DNA of 64,000 nt, taken from the NCBI GenBank assembly GCA_963832445.1, contig CAWHUM010000014.1:310001-374000 (forward strand). The letters run 5' to 3'. Below the pieces are notes generated by a model. That model had not been told where the DNA came from, made no database searches, and saw nothing but the letters and a program-made list of their open reading frames with translations. Position 1 is the first letter of the stretch, and every line of letters begins with the position of its first letter. Source of the DNA: AWTP1-13 sp963832445. Lineage in GTDB: Bacteria > Pseudomonadota > Alphaproteobacteria > Rhizobiales > Hyphomicrobiaceae. Of this stretch, positions 47,143-56,106 are shown in pieces. The translations under genes and the position numbers were made by a program.

Positions 47143-48706
47143 ATGACCTGGGAACGTGAGCTCGACGAGCTGAGGGCGCGCGAGCGCATGGCCCGCGAGA
47201 TGGGCGGGACCGACAAGGTGCAGCGCCAGCACGACGGCGGCCGGCTGACGGTGCGCGAGCGTATCGACCGGCTGATCGACAAGGATACCTTTCACGAGGT
47301 CGGCGCTATTGCCGGCAAGGCCGAGTACGACGACGCCGGGCAGCTGAAGAAGCTGACGCCCTCCAACTGCGTGATGGGGCGGGCGATGATCGACGGCCGG
47401 CCGGTCATCGTGCTGGGCGACGACTTCACGGTGCGCGGCGGCTCGGCCGATGCCACCATCGCGATGAAACCGATCCTGGCCGAGCGCATGGCAAACGAGC
47501 TGCGCCTGCCAATCGTGCGCATCATCGAGGGCTCGGGCGGCGGCGGCTCGGTCAAGACCATCGAGACGACGGGCCGCGCCAACCTGCCGGGGCAGCTCGG
47601 CATCTCCCAGTTCGCCTACCAGTATCTGGCCGACAATCTGGGCACGGTGCCGGTGGTGGCGCTGGGGCTCGGCTCGGTGGCGGGCCTCGGCGCGGCACGG
47701 CTGGCGGCCAGCCACTACTCGGTGATGACGAAATCGACCTCCGCCATGTTCGTCGCCGGGCCGCCGGTGGTGGCGCGCGTCGGCCAGGCGCTCGAGAAGC
47801 AGGAGCTGGGCGGCTGGGAGGTGCAGTGCCGCGCCGGCGCCGTCGACCATGCGGTCGAGACCGAGGAGGAAGCATTCGAGTGCACGCGGCGGTTCCTCTC
47901 CTATCTGCCGCCGTCGGTGCACAGCGTGGCCGAGCGGGGCGAGCGCAGCGATCCCGCGGAGCGGCGCGAGGAGATGCTGTTCACGGCCATCCCGCGCGAC
48001 CGGCGCAAGGTCTACAAGATGCGGCCCATCGTCGAGGCGCTGGTGGACAGGGGCTCCTTCTTCGAGATGGGGCAGATGTTCGGCCGCCCCATCATCACCG
48101 GGCTGGCGCGGCTGGCGGGGCTGCCGGTGGCGGTGCTGGCGAGCGATCCCTACCACTACGGCGGCGCCTGGACGGCGGACGCCTGCGCCAAGATCGTGCG
48201 CTTCGTCGATCTGGCCGAGACGTTCCACCTGCCGGTCGTCTATCTCGTGCGACTGCCCGGGCTTCCTGATCGGGCTCGAGGCGGAGAAGTCGGCCACCAT
48301 CCGCCACGGCGTGCGGGCGATGGCGGCCATCAACCAGTCGAGCGTGCCGTGGTGCACGGTGATCGTGCGCAACGTCGTTCGGCGTGGCGGGCGCGGCGCA
48401 CGTGCCGGCGGGGCGCCTCGCCATCCGCTACGCGTGGCTGTCGGCCTGGTGGGGCTCGCTGCCGCTCGAGGGCGGCATCGAGGCGGCCTACCGCGCCGAC
48501 ATCGATGCGGCGGCCGACCCCAAGGCCAAGCTCGCCGAGATCGAGACGCGGCTCAACGCGCTGCGCTCGCCGTTCCGCACGGCGGAGACGTTCTGGGTGG
48601 AGGAGATCATCGACCCGCGCGACACGCGCCGCTCCTGTGCGAGTTCGCCGACCTCGCGGAGCCGCTGCGGACGCCGGGGCCGCGGGCGTTCACGATGCGG
48701 CCTTAG
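47143..48706 (+). CDS. acyl-CoA carboxylase carboxyltransferase subunit, three frameshifts
   Basis: Carboxyltransferase beta-type chain (propionyl-, methylcrotonyl- or geranyl-CoA carboxylase-like), about 520 residues when rejoined. Visible: MTWERELDELRARERMA, GSADATIAMKPILAERMANE, IRIIEGSGGGGSVKT-like block at 47520-47560, VGQALEKQELGG, then shifts near 48250 (to CPGFLIGLEAEKSATIRHG), 48376 (to FGVAGAAHVPAGRLAIRYAW) and 48637 (to LLCEFADLAEPLRTPGPRAF). The third looks like a lost C in a CCC run, the others like extra bases. No biotin-carboxylase subunit is nearby, so the partner is elsewhere. Confidence 0.85.
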
Positions 48707-48802
48707 GTGTCATCCCGGGCCTTGTGCCCGGGATCCGTCCATCAGCTTGCTCCAGCGCGCGTGGACGGCTGGATACCGGGGACAAGCCCCGGTATGACAC
48801 CT
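48705..48802. repeat. 98-bp inverted repeat element
   Basis: Ends are perfect 9-bp inverted repeats (AGGTGTCAT at 48705-48713, ATGACACCT at 48794-48802). Inner arms CCCGGGCCTTGTGCCCGGGA and CCGGGGACAAGCCCCGG are further imperfect palindromes around ATCC/GGAT. This matches the look of dispersed intergenic palindromes of alphaproteobacterial genomes. The left end overlaps the carboxyltransferase stop codon. Confidence 0.7.
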
Positions 48803-48882
48803 TGAGAGGCTGCCGTTTGCCATCGGTTAACGACCCTTCCTGGCGAGATCTTAACCGGCGGCGCTTTAGCTTGGAGAGAAGC

Positions 48883-49287
48883 ATGGGCTCGGGCCTGGTT
48901 CTGGTCGTTGCCTGCGCGCTAGTTGACGCCGACGGGCGTGTGTTGCTGGCCAAGCGCCCTCCGGGGCGGCCGCTCGCGGGACTGTGGGAGTTCCCGGGCG
49001 GCAAGGTGGAGCCGGGCGAGACACCGGAAGCGGCCCTGATCCGCGAGCTCGAGGAGGAGCTCGGCATCAGGATCGCCGGAAAGTGCCTCGCTCCTCTCAG
49101 CTTTGCCAGCCACAGCTACGAGGCGTTTCACTTGCTGATGCCCCTCTACGTGTGCCGCACGTGGGAGGGCGAGGTGAAAGCGCAGCAGGGCCAGGAACTG
49201 GCATGGGTGCGTGCGCAGCGGTTGGGAAATTATGCCATGCCTCCGGCGGACGAGCCGCTGAAGGCCGTGCTGAGGGATCTGCTCTAG
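48883..49287 (+). CDS. mutT: 8-oxo-dGTP diphosphatase (NUDIX)
   Basis: 134 residues. Hydrolyses oxidised guanine nucleotides to protect DNA. The Nudix box GGKVEPGETPEAALIRELEE followed by ELGI is complete, preceded by LLAKRPPGRPLAGLWEFPGG. The ATG at 48883 has GGAGAG five bases upstream. In related genomes mutT lies close to secA and argJ; here 26.5 kb of other genes separate it from argJ. Confidence 0.92.
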   Translation: MGSGLVLVVACALVDADGRVLLAKRPPGRPLAGLWEFPGGKVEPGETPEAALIRELEEELGIRIAGKCLAPLSFASHSYEAFHLLMPLYVCRTWEGEVKAQQGQELAWVRAQRLGNYAMPPADEPLKAVLRDLL

Positions 49288-49323
49288 GGCCGATGCCTGG
49301 AGCGCAGAGGAAAGGGTTCTGAG

Positions 49324-49512
49324 ATGCAAGGCCTGAGAAAGCAGGTATGGCGGCTCGCCGGCGACGAGCGCGGGGCCACGGCAATAGAGTACGGGCTGAT
49401 CGCGGCGATGATTGCGGTTGCCGCGCTCGCCAGCATGTCGGCGCTGGGCGGCGGCCTCGGCAGCAGCTGGGGCAATACGGCCAACAAAGTCACCACCGCG
49501 ATGGACAAGTGA
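49324..49512 (+). CDS. flp: Flp/Fap-type IVb pilin
   Basis: 62 residues. Prepilin with short basic leader and processing site before ATAIEYGLIAAMIAVAALAS (cleavage after Gly, Glu at +5), then a glycine-rich tail. Normally assembled by the Tad/Cpa secretion machinery, none of which is in the window. GAGGAAAGG precedes the ATG. 36 bases downstream of mutT, but probably a separate unit. Confidence 0.92.
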   Translation: MQGLRKQVWRLAGDERGATAIEYGLIAAMIAVAALASMSALGGGLGSSWGNTANKVTTAMDK

Positions 49513-49582
49513 GCCACGGGGCCGCGGCTACGGTCTCGGCCACAGGGGGCACGAGCAACCCCTCACTCCAGTGCGCCTGTAG

Positions 49583-50503
49583 CTAACCCCCGCCCTTGCC
49601 AGGCCCGGTGCGCTCGCCGGCCGGGCGCTCCTCGGTGCCGAGCGCATGCGCCAGCCTTTGCCGCGCGGAGCCGGGGGTGAGCGGCTTCTGCTGGCTCTCG
49701 TGCGGCGCCCAGCCGGTCAGCGTGACGATCTCGAACGTCGCCGGCACGCGGCCGCCGGCGAGGCCGAAACGGTCGGCGTAGATCTCGGCGGCGCGCATCA
49801 GCGTGGCGCGGCGCAAGGGCCGTTTGCGGCGGTCGATCAGCGCGTTGCTGGCGCCCATGGCCCGCAGCTCGCGCATCAGCGCGATCGCATCGGCATAGGT
49901 GACCGTCAGCGTCTCGGCGTCGGCCACGGGCAGCGCGAACTGCGCCCTCTGCAGCAGCGCGCCCAGATCGCGCACGTCGGCGAACGGGGCGACGCGCGGG
50001 CTGGCGCCGCCTTCCACCTCCTCCTCGGCCAGCAGCAGCGAGGTGCGCAATTCGTGCAGCGTGGCCCCGCCGAGCAGGGCGGCGAGCAGGAGCCCATCGG
50101 GCTTGAGCGCACGGCGGATCTGGATCAGCACGCCCGGCAGGTCGTTGACGAGGTGCAGGGCGAGGCCCGACACGACGAGGTTCAGGCTCTGATCGGCGAA
50201 GGGCAGCGCCTCCTCGTCGGCCTGCACGCTGGGGCCCTCGCATTGGGCGAGAGGGGCGCGGGCGGGCTCCATGTCGATCATCAGCCCTATTCCCGGGAGC
50301 CCGCGCAGGCGGCGGCCGAGCAGGCCGTGATAGGCGCCGAGGTTGAGCGCAAGGGGGAACTGCCGCTTGATGGCTGAGAGGCGCTCGGCGAAATCGTCGG
50401 CGACCCGGGCGAGAAGGAAATCGTGGGCCTGCGCGCCCGCCGCCGCCCGGTTGCGGCGATCGATCAGCAGGCGGCGGTCAAAGATGAGGGGCTCTGCGGT
50501 CAC
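49583..50503 (-). CDS. SAM-dependent methyltransferase (BioC/NDUFAF5-like)
   Basis: About 306 residues. Starts near VTAEPLIFDRRLLIDRRNRA (GTG at 50503), the pattern of the alphaproteobacterial/mitochondrial NDUFAF5 group, with SAM motif I LALNLGAYHGLLGRRL, EALPFADQSLNLVVSGLALH and ALKPDGLLLAALLGG. The mitochondrial relative hydroxylates a complex I subunit. It is divergent from comF, the arrangement usual in Hyphomicrobiales. Frame extends 109 codons upstream but that part overlaps comF and is rejected. Confidence 0.88.
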   Translation of the reverse strand: MTAEPLIFDRRLLIDRRNRAAAGAQAHDFLLARVADDFAERLSAIKRQFPLALNLGAYHGLLGRRLRGLPGIGLMIDMEPARAPLAQCEGPSVQADEEALPFADQSLNLVVSGLALHLVNDLPGVLIQIRRALKPDGLLLAALLGGATLHELRTSLLLAEEEVEGGASPRVAPFADVRDLGALLQRAQFALPVADAETLTVTYADAIALMRELRAMGASNALIDRRKRPLRRATLMRAAEIYADRFGLAGGRVPATFEIVTLTGWAPHESQQKPLTPGSARQRLAHALGTEERPAGERTGPGKGGG

Positions 50504-50588
50504 GGCCCGATCATAGCGCCCCGCTGGGCCGTATGCAGCGGCCAGAGTGAAAGGGTAGCATGCACGTGTAGAGTTCCAGAAGGGACCG

Positions 50589-51386
50589 ATGTCAACGCGC
50601 GATATTGAGCCCCATGCTTCCGCGCAGCTTCCGCGTGCAGCTTCCGCGTTGCGCCGGGCCTTGCATGCGTGTGCCGACTTGGTCGTGCCGCCGTGCTGCC
50701 TGATATGCCGCTCGCGCATCGGCGCGCACCACCTGCTATGCCCCACCTGCTGGCGCCAGGTGCACTTCATCCGGCCGCCGCTGTGCGACGTGCTGGGCAT
50801 ACCGCTGCCGTTCGACACCGGCGAACGCATGGTGAGCGCCGCGGCCCTCGCGCATCCCCCTCACTATGATCGCGCACGCGCCGTGGCGCACTTCACGGGC
50901 TCGATGCGCACGCTTGTGCACCAGTTCAAGTACGCCGACCGGCACGACGGCCGCACGCTGTTCGGCCGCTGGCTGGCGGAAGCCGCGCGCGATTTGCGCC
51001 CCGGGCTCGACCTCATCGTGCCGGTACCGCTCGCCCGCCTCAAACTGCTGCTGCGCCACTTCAATCAGGCGGCCGTGCTGGCGGGCGCGCTGTCGCGCGA
51101 GATCGGCGTGCCCGTGGACCCGATGCTGCTCCGGCGCACGCGCTGGACGCGGAGCCAGGTCGGCATGACGCGCCGCGAGCGGCGGCGCAATATCGCCGGC
51201 GCCTTCAGCGTGCCCAAGCACCTGCGGCCGCGGCTAAAGGGGCGGAATATTCTGCTGGTCGACGATGTCATAACCACGGGAGCCACAGTCGATGCCTGCG
51301 CGCGCGTGCTGAAGCGGGCCGGCGCGGCGCGGGTTGACGTGCAGGCGCTGGCGCTCGTCACCAACGAGGCGCTGGCGGCCGCCTGA
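50589..51386 (+). CDS. comF: ComF family phosphoribosyltransferase-like protein
   Basis: 265 residues: an N-terminal zinc ribbon (CCLICRSRIGAHHLLCPTCW) and a C-terminal type I PRTase fold with the PRPP loop ILLVDDVITTGATV. In competent bacteria ComF works in DNA uptake; in alphaproteobacteria its job is not established. The ATG at 50589 follows AGAAGGGA. A glutaredoxin gene often follows comF; here the gap 51387-51628 has none. Confidence 0.93.
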   Translation: MSTRDIEPHASAQLPRAASALRRALHACADLVVPPCCLICRSRIGAHHLLCPTCWRQVHFIRPPLCDVLGIPLPFDTGERMVSAAALAHPPHYDRARAVAHFTGSMRTLVHQFKYADRHDGRTLFGRWLAEAARDLRPGLDLIVPVPLARLKLLLRHFNQAAVLAGALSREIGVPVDPMLLRRTRWTRSQVGMTRRERRRNIAGAFSVPKHLRPRLKGRNILLVDDVITTGATVDACARVLKRAGAARVDVQALALVTNEALAAA

Positions 51387-51628
51387 GGCCCAGGCAACGA
51401 CCTTTCTTTTGCCCGATGCTGGGGCTAAGCCAGAGTTGGACGACCAACGTCGAATGGGTCAAGGGCCACGACGCGGAGGACTTCGTGCTGGCGCGCTGGT
51501 GAGAGGCACATTGCCTGGCTCTCAGCCCACGTAGAAGTGGCCATTAAGGCCGCATACAGCCCCGTCCTAGGCGCGGGCCGGCAAACACACTACATTGCGG
51601 AATCGGTGGTCAGGAGGCCCCCGTTGTA

Positions 51629-52501
51629 ATGAGCGCGCAGAGCAACACGACATTCCGCGCCGGCCTGGTGCAGATGTGCACGGGCCGCGACGTGGAAAAG
51701 AACCTGGCCGACGCCAGCGCGCTTATTCGCGAGGCGGCGGCACAGGGCGCCCAGTACGTGCAAACGCCCGAGATCACCACCTTGATGGAGACGGAGCGCG
51801 CGCGCCTGTTCGCGGCCATCCGGCCCGAAGAAGGCAACCCCGCCATCGCCTACTTTTCTGCCCTGGCGCGCGAGCTGAAGCTGTGGCTGCACGTCGGCTC
51901 CATGGCCGTCCTGCTCGGCAACGGCAGAATAGCCAACCGCTCGTTCCTGTTCGCGCCCACGGGCGAGATCGAGGCGCGCTGCGACAAGATCCACATGTTC
52001 GACGTCGACCTGCCGGGCGGGGAGAGCTATCGCGAGTCCAAGAACTACCAGGCGGGCGATGCCGCGGTGCTCAGCCGTCTGCCGTGGGGCACCTTGGGCC
52101 TCACCGTGTGCTACGACCTGCGCTTCCCCCATCTCTATCGCGCACTCGCCCAGGCCGGCGCCGACTTCCTGGCGATTCCCTCGGCCTTCACCGCCAAGAC
52201 CGGCGCGGCGCACTGGCACGTGCTCATGCGCGCCCGCGCCATCGAGAACGGCTGCTTCGTGTTTGCCGCGGCCCAGTCGGGCAAGCACGAGAGCGGGCGA
52301 GAAAGCTACGGCCACAGCCTGATCGTGGCGCCGTGGGGCGAGATCCTGGCCGACGCCGGCGAAGCCCGGCAGGCCGTCATCGTCGCCGATGTCGACGTCG
52401 CCGAAGTGCAGGAGGCGCGCAGGCGCATTCCCTCGCTCCAGCACGACCGGCCGTTCCAGGTCGTGCGCGCCTCGCCCATCCGAACCAGGGAAGCCTCATG
52501 A
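51629..52501 (+). CDS. carbon-nitrogen hydrolase (Nit1/deaminated-glutathione amidase-like)
   Basis: 290 residues. Nitrilase superfamily Glu-Lys-Cys triad: Glu in QTPEITTLM, Lys in CDKIHMFDV and Cys in TVCYDLRFPHLYRAL. The FDVDLPGG segment is typical of the Nit1 branch, which repairs deaminated glutathione; that assignment is by family. AGGAGG precedes the ATG. The stop overlaps the start of the DUF1178 gene (ATGA at 52498-52501). Confidence 0.93.
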   Translation: MSAQSNTTFRAGLVQMCTGRDVEKNLADASALIREAAAQGAQYVQTPEITTLMETERARLFAAIRPEEGNPAIAYFSALARELKLWLHVGSMAVLLGNGRIANRSFLFAPTGEIEARCDKIHMFDVDLPGGESYRESKNYQAGDAAVLSRLPWGTLGLTVCYDLRFPHLYRALAQAGADFLAIPSAFTAKTGAAHWHVLMRARAIENGCFVFAAAQSGKHESGRESYGHSLIVAPWGEILADAGEARQAVIVADVDVAEVQEARRRIPSLQHDRPFQVVRASPIRTREAS

Positions 52502-52968
52502 TCCGCTACCGGCTCAAATGCGAGAGGCGCCACGAGTTCGAGGCCTGGTTCCCGAGCAGCGCTGCCTACGACCGCCAGGCCAAGCGCCATCTGATCAGCT
52601 GCCCGAAGTGCGGCTCGGACAAGGTCGACAAGGCCATCATGGCGCCCAGAATCGCCAAGGGCGCCAAGCGCAAGCGGGTCGAGAAGGCCCCCGAGCAGGC
52701 TCCGGCGCAAGCGTCCGCCATGTCTGAAACGCATCGCGTGGCCGCGCACGGCGACCTGGCGGCGGCCATGCGCAAATTGCGGGCCGAGATCGAGGCCAAA
52801 TCCGAGTACGTGGGGCCCCGCTTCTCCGAGGAAGCGCGCAAGATCCACTACGAGGAGGTGCCGGCCCGCGGCATCCACGGCGAGGCCACCAGCGAGGAAG
52901 CCCGCGCGCTGATCGAGGAGGGCATCGAGTTCTTCCCGCTCCCCGTGCTGCCCGAGGACCAGAACTGA
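52498..52968 (+). CDS. DUF1178 family protein
   Basis: 156 residues: MIRYRLKCERRHEFEAWFPS with a zinc-ribbon-like Cys (CERRH ... CPKCGSD), a Lys/Ala-rich linker, and the conserved end EEGIEFFPLPVLPEDQN. Family function is unknown. Translationally coupled to the nitrilase by a 4-base overlap. The parS site lies 17 bases after its stop. Confidence 0.93.
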   Translation: MIRYRLKCERRHEFEAWFPSSAAYDRQAKRHLISCPKCGSDKVDKAIMAPRIAKGAKRKRVEKAPEQAPAQASAMSETHRVAAHGDLAAAMRKLRAEIEAKSEYVGPRFSEEARKIHYEEVPARGIHGEATSEEARALIEEGIEFFPLPVLPEDQN

Positions 52969-52985
52969 GCCGCTATCCCCGCAAT

Positions 52986-53001
52986 TGTTTCACGTGAAAC
53001 A
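52986..53001. promoter_or_regulatory. parS: parS centromere site (ParB binding)
   Basis: TGTTTCACGTGAAACA, a perfect 16-bp palindrome identical to the consensus parS bound by ParB/Spo0J. It sits in the 65-base gap between DUF1178 and the TPP-enzyme gene. Bacterial parS sites cluster close to the replication origin, so the window is probably origin-proximal. No second copy was seen. Confidence 0.92.
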
Positions 53002-53033
53002 TAGGTGGCAAGGGCAACGATTAACCTTGGCCG

Positions 53034-54689
53034 CTATCCCCGCAGGCTGGCGATGGTGGCGAACGGGGAGATGTGCTCCAGCGCCGTCTTCACGTCCACC
53101 ACCACCGGGCCGTCGTGGGCCAGCGCCCGCTCCACCACCGCCGGGGCCTCCTCGATCGAAGCCAGCGACAATCCCAGCGCGCCGAAGCTCTCGCCCCATT
53201 TGGCGAAATCGGGGTTCTTCAGCTCGGTGCCGTGCACCCGCTTCTTGTAGGCGATCTCCTGGTGCATGCGGATGGTGCCGTAGCTGCCGTTGTTGGAGAT
53301 GAAGGTCTTGACGTTGGCGCCGTACTGCACGGCGGTGGCGAGCTCCGAGCCCGTCATCAGCGCACCGCCGTCGCCCAGGAAGTGGATCACCTGGCGGCGG
53401 GGCTGGCGCAGGGCGGCCGCCACCGAAGCCGGCATGCCGATCCCCATAGCGCCGCCGACGCAGCCGATCAGCAGATGCTCGCCCGAGAACGGGAAGTGCC
53501 GGTGCAGCCAGCCCGAGAAGTTGCCGGCGTCGGTGACGAAGATGGCGTCCAGTGCGGCCTGCCGGACGAGCGCGGCGACGACCGCCCCCATGTCGAGCTG
53601 GCCGTCGGCGGGCGGCGTCCAGACCATGGCCGCGGCGACGGGCTGGTTCAACGTCTTGATCCAGGCCGCGCGCCTTGCCGCCTTCCCGCCCGGCCGGGCG
53701 GCGAGCGCCTCCAGCACCGCCACCGGATCGGCCACCAGCGCCTTGGTGGCCGTATAGTTCACCCCGATCTGGGCCGGGTCGTCGTGGACATGCAACAGCT
53801 TTTGCCGCGGCACGGGCGAAGCCGGCAGCGTATAGCCCTGCGTCGTCGCCTCGCCCAGCCGGGTGCCGACTGCCAGGATCAGATCGGACTCCAGGTAGCG
53901 CGCCACCGCCGCCTTCGGGATCTTGAAGCCGAGATGCCCCGCGTAATTGGGGTGGCTGTTTGGGAAGTAGTCCTGCCGCTTGAATGTGAGCGCCACCGGC
54001 AGCGTCTGCGCCTCCGACGCCGCCAGCAGCGCCTTGCGCCCGCGCGGGGTGCCGAGCCCGATGCCGCCCGCCAGCAGCAGCGGCCGCTGGGCCTGATCGA
54101 TCAGGGCCGCGATCTCGTCGATGTCGGCGGCCGAGGCCGGGCCCGCGCGCGGCACTGTCAGCGGCTCGATCACGCCCGCCTCCGTGACGTCCTCCAGCAT
54201 GTCCTCAGGCAGCACCACTACCACGGGGCCCGGCGTCGGCGCCTGCGCCTCCACGAAGGCGCGCGCCACGATCTCGGGGATGCGCGCCGCGTCATGGATC
54301 ACGTGCACGGCCTTGGCCATGTCGGCGAACGTTTTGGCGTAGTCCACCTCCTGGAACGAGCGCCGGCCGATCTCACCGCGCGGCACCTGGCCGACGAACA
54401 GCACCAGCGGCACGGCGTCCTGCTCCGCCACATGCACCGCAATCGAGGCGTTGGTGGCGCCGGGCCCGCGGCTGACGAAAGCGACACCGGGCTTAGCCGT
54501 CACCTTGGCGTCGCCGACGGCCATGAAGCCGGCCCCGCTCTCGTGCCGGCAGACGATGGTCTGGATGGCATTGCTGTCGTGCAGGGCGTCGAGCACGGCC
54601 AGATAGCTCTCGCCCGGCACGCAGAACACGCGGGTGACGCCGTGGGTGGCGAGGCAATCGACGATCAGGTCCGCGGCGCGGCGGGGCAT
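53034..54689 (-). CDS. thiamine-pyrophosphate enzyme, acetolactate-synthase-like
   Basis: About 551 residues. N-terminal TPP domain with the activating Glu in VFCVPGESYLAVLDAL, HESGAGFMAVGDAKVTAKPG, central domain (PLLLAGGIGLGTPRGRKALL), and C-terminal TPP motif FLGDGGALMTGSELATAVQY with NN downstream. Family includes acetolactate synthase, benzoylformate decarboxylase and sulfoacetaldehyde acetyltransferase; no small subunit is adjacent and the catalytic specificity is open. The ATG at 54689 has GGAG at good spacing. Confidence 0.9.
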   Translation of the reverse strand: MPRRAADLIVDCLATHGVTRVFCVPGESYLAVLDALHDSNAIQTIVCRHESGAGFMAVGDAKVTAKPGVAFVSRGPGATNASIAVHVAEQDAVPLVLFVGQVPRGEIGRRSFQEVDYAKTFADMAKAVHVIHDAARIPEIVARAFVEAQAPTPGPVVVVLPEDMLEDVTEAGVIEPLTVPRAGPASAADIDEIAALIDQAQRPLLLAGGIGLGTPRGRKALLAASEAQTLPVALTFKRQDYFPNSHPNYAGHLGFKIPKAAVARYLESDLILAVGTRLGEATTQGYTLPASPVPRQKLLHVHDDPAQIGVNYTATKALVADPVAVLEALAARPGGKAARRAAWIKTLNQPVAAAMVWTPPADGQLDMGAVVAALVRQAALDAIFVTDAGNFSGWLHRHFPFSGEHLLIGCVGGAMGIGMPASVAAALRQPRRQVIHFLGDGGALMTGSELATAVQYGANVKTFISNNGSYGTIRMHQEIAYKKRVHGTELKNPDFAKWGESFGALGLSLASIEEAPAVVERALAHDGPVVVDVKTALEHISPFATIASLRG

Positions 54690-54862
54690 GGGCGTCTCCA
54701 AGTTGAGTCAGGGCGGCAAGCTGGGGCGCATCCAAGCACAGCGTCGCTCCAAAGACTACGTGGCGCGCGGCATGGCGACCATTCGATTGGTCCTGGGATA
54801 GCGGCGTCCTGGCCGGCGCCATATAATCGCGCCGAGCCAACACGGGGGAGGAAAACGGGCCC

Positions 54863-56053
54863 ATGAAAACCAGCACCGATCGCATCCTGACGACGCACGT
54901 CGGCAGCATCCCGCGGCCCGAGAGCATCCGCACCATGTTGCGCGCCCGCGTCACCGGCCAGACGATCGACGAGGCCCTGCTCGCGGAGCGGGTCGTCGAG
55001 GCCGTGAAGGACGTCGTGCGCAAGCAGGCCGAGGTCGGCCTCGACGTCGTCTCCGACGGCGAGATGAGCAAGACGAGCTTCCTCTCCTACACGGATGAGC
55101 GCCTCACCGGCTTCGTCGCCACCACGGCCCCCACCGATCCGAGCGCCGCGATGAGCGGCGGCGTCTGGGCGCGGCGCGTCGACAGCCGCCGCGAGTGGCG
55201 CGCCTTCCGCGAGTACTACACGGAATACCTGCCGCGCGAGATGCCGCTCGCCGCGCCGCCCTCGGTGTGCGAAGGCCCCATCGCCTACAAGGGCCAGGCA
55301 CTGCTGGAGAAGGATCTCGCCACCTTCAAGGCCGCGCTGAAGGGCGCCAATGTGGCGGAAGCCTTCGTGCCGGCGATCGCACCCGCCATGGTCGGGCGCG
55401 GCCAGAACCGCTACTACCCGAGCGAGGAGGCCTACGTCTTCGCCCTGGCCGAGGCGCTGCGCACCGAGTACCGCGCCATCGTCGATGCCGGCTTCATCCT
55501 GCAGATCGACGATCCGGGCCTCGGCGAGACCTGGGACATGCTGATCCCGGCGCCGCCGCTTGAGGAATACCGCAAGATGCAGGCGCGCAACATCGATGCG
55601 CTCAACCACGCCCTCGAGGGCATCCCCGAGGACCGCGTGCGCTATCACCTGTGCTGGGGCAGCTGGCAGGGCCCGCACGTCACCGATCTTAGCCTGCGCG
55701 ACGTCGCCGACCTGGTGTTGCGCGTGAAAGCGCAGGCCTACTCGGTGGAGGCCGCCACGCCGCGCCATTCGCACGAGTGGCGCCTGTGGGAGGAGGTGAA
55801 GCTGCCCGACGGCAACGTGCTGATCCCCGGCGTCATTGCCCACACCACGGCCGTGGTCGAGCACCCCGAGACCATCGCCGAGCGCATCATGACCTACGCC
55901 AAGCTCGTCGGCCGCGAGCGGGTGATGGCGGGCGCCGACTGCGGCTTTGCCCAGGGCGCGCTATTCGAGCGCCAGCACCCGACCATCATGTGGGCCAAGT
56001 TCGAGGCGCTGGTCGCCGGCGCGCGCCTTGCCTCGCAGCGCCTGTGGCGGTAG
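54863..56053 (+). CDS. MetE-like cobalamin-independent methyltransferase
   Basis: 396 residues, half the size of MetE, matching its C-terminal catalytic barrel: TTHVGSIPRPESIRTMLRAR, DVVSDGEMSKTSFLSY, QIDDPGLGETWDM, the zinc ligands His/Cys in YHLCWGSWQGPHV and the Cys in GADCGFAQGALF. Probable methyl transfer to a thiol; the methyl donor is not clear since the N-terminal half is absent. GGGGGAGGAAAA precedes the ATG. Divergent from the TPP enzyme. Confidence 0.88.
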   Translation: MKTSTDRILTTHVGSIPRPESIRTMLRARVTGQTIDEALLAERVVEAVKDVVRKQAEVGLDVVSDGEMSKTSFLSYTDERLTGFVATTAPTDPSAAMSGGVWARRVDSRREWRAFREYYTEYLPREMPLAAPPSVCEGPIAYKGQALLEKDLATFKAALKGANVAEAFVPAIAPAMVGRGQNRYYPSEEAYVFALAEALRTEYRAIVDAGFILQIDDPGLGETWDMLIPAPPLEEYRKMQARNIDALNHALEGIPEDRVRYHLCWGSWQGPHVTDLSLRDVADLVLRVKAQAYSVEAATPRHSHEWRLWEEVKLPDGNVLIPGVIAHTTAVVEHPETIAERIMTYAKLVGRERVMAGADCGFAQGALFERQHPTIMWAKFEALVAGARLASQRLWR

Positions 56054-56106
56054 GGCGGCTATACGGGATTGCTCCTCTTGGACAAAGCAGGGACCAAACT
56101 GACGCG

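Noticed and set aside
48824..48858. Two TTAAC words before mutT as a CtrA site
   Set aside because: Spacing between them is far from the seven bases of the TTAA-N7-TTAA consensus.
51416..51502. 28-codon frame between comF and the nitrilase
   Set aside because: Reads partly protein-like (NVEWVKGHDAEDFVLARW) but has no ribosome site and is too short to name; could be a remnant of another gene.
52900..53100. Replication origin at the parS site
   Set aside because: No DnaA-box cluster, AT-rich unwinding region or dnaA/hemE/parAB neighbours; parS alone marks proximity, not oriC.
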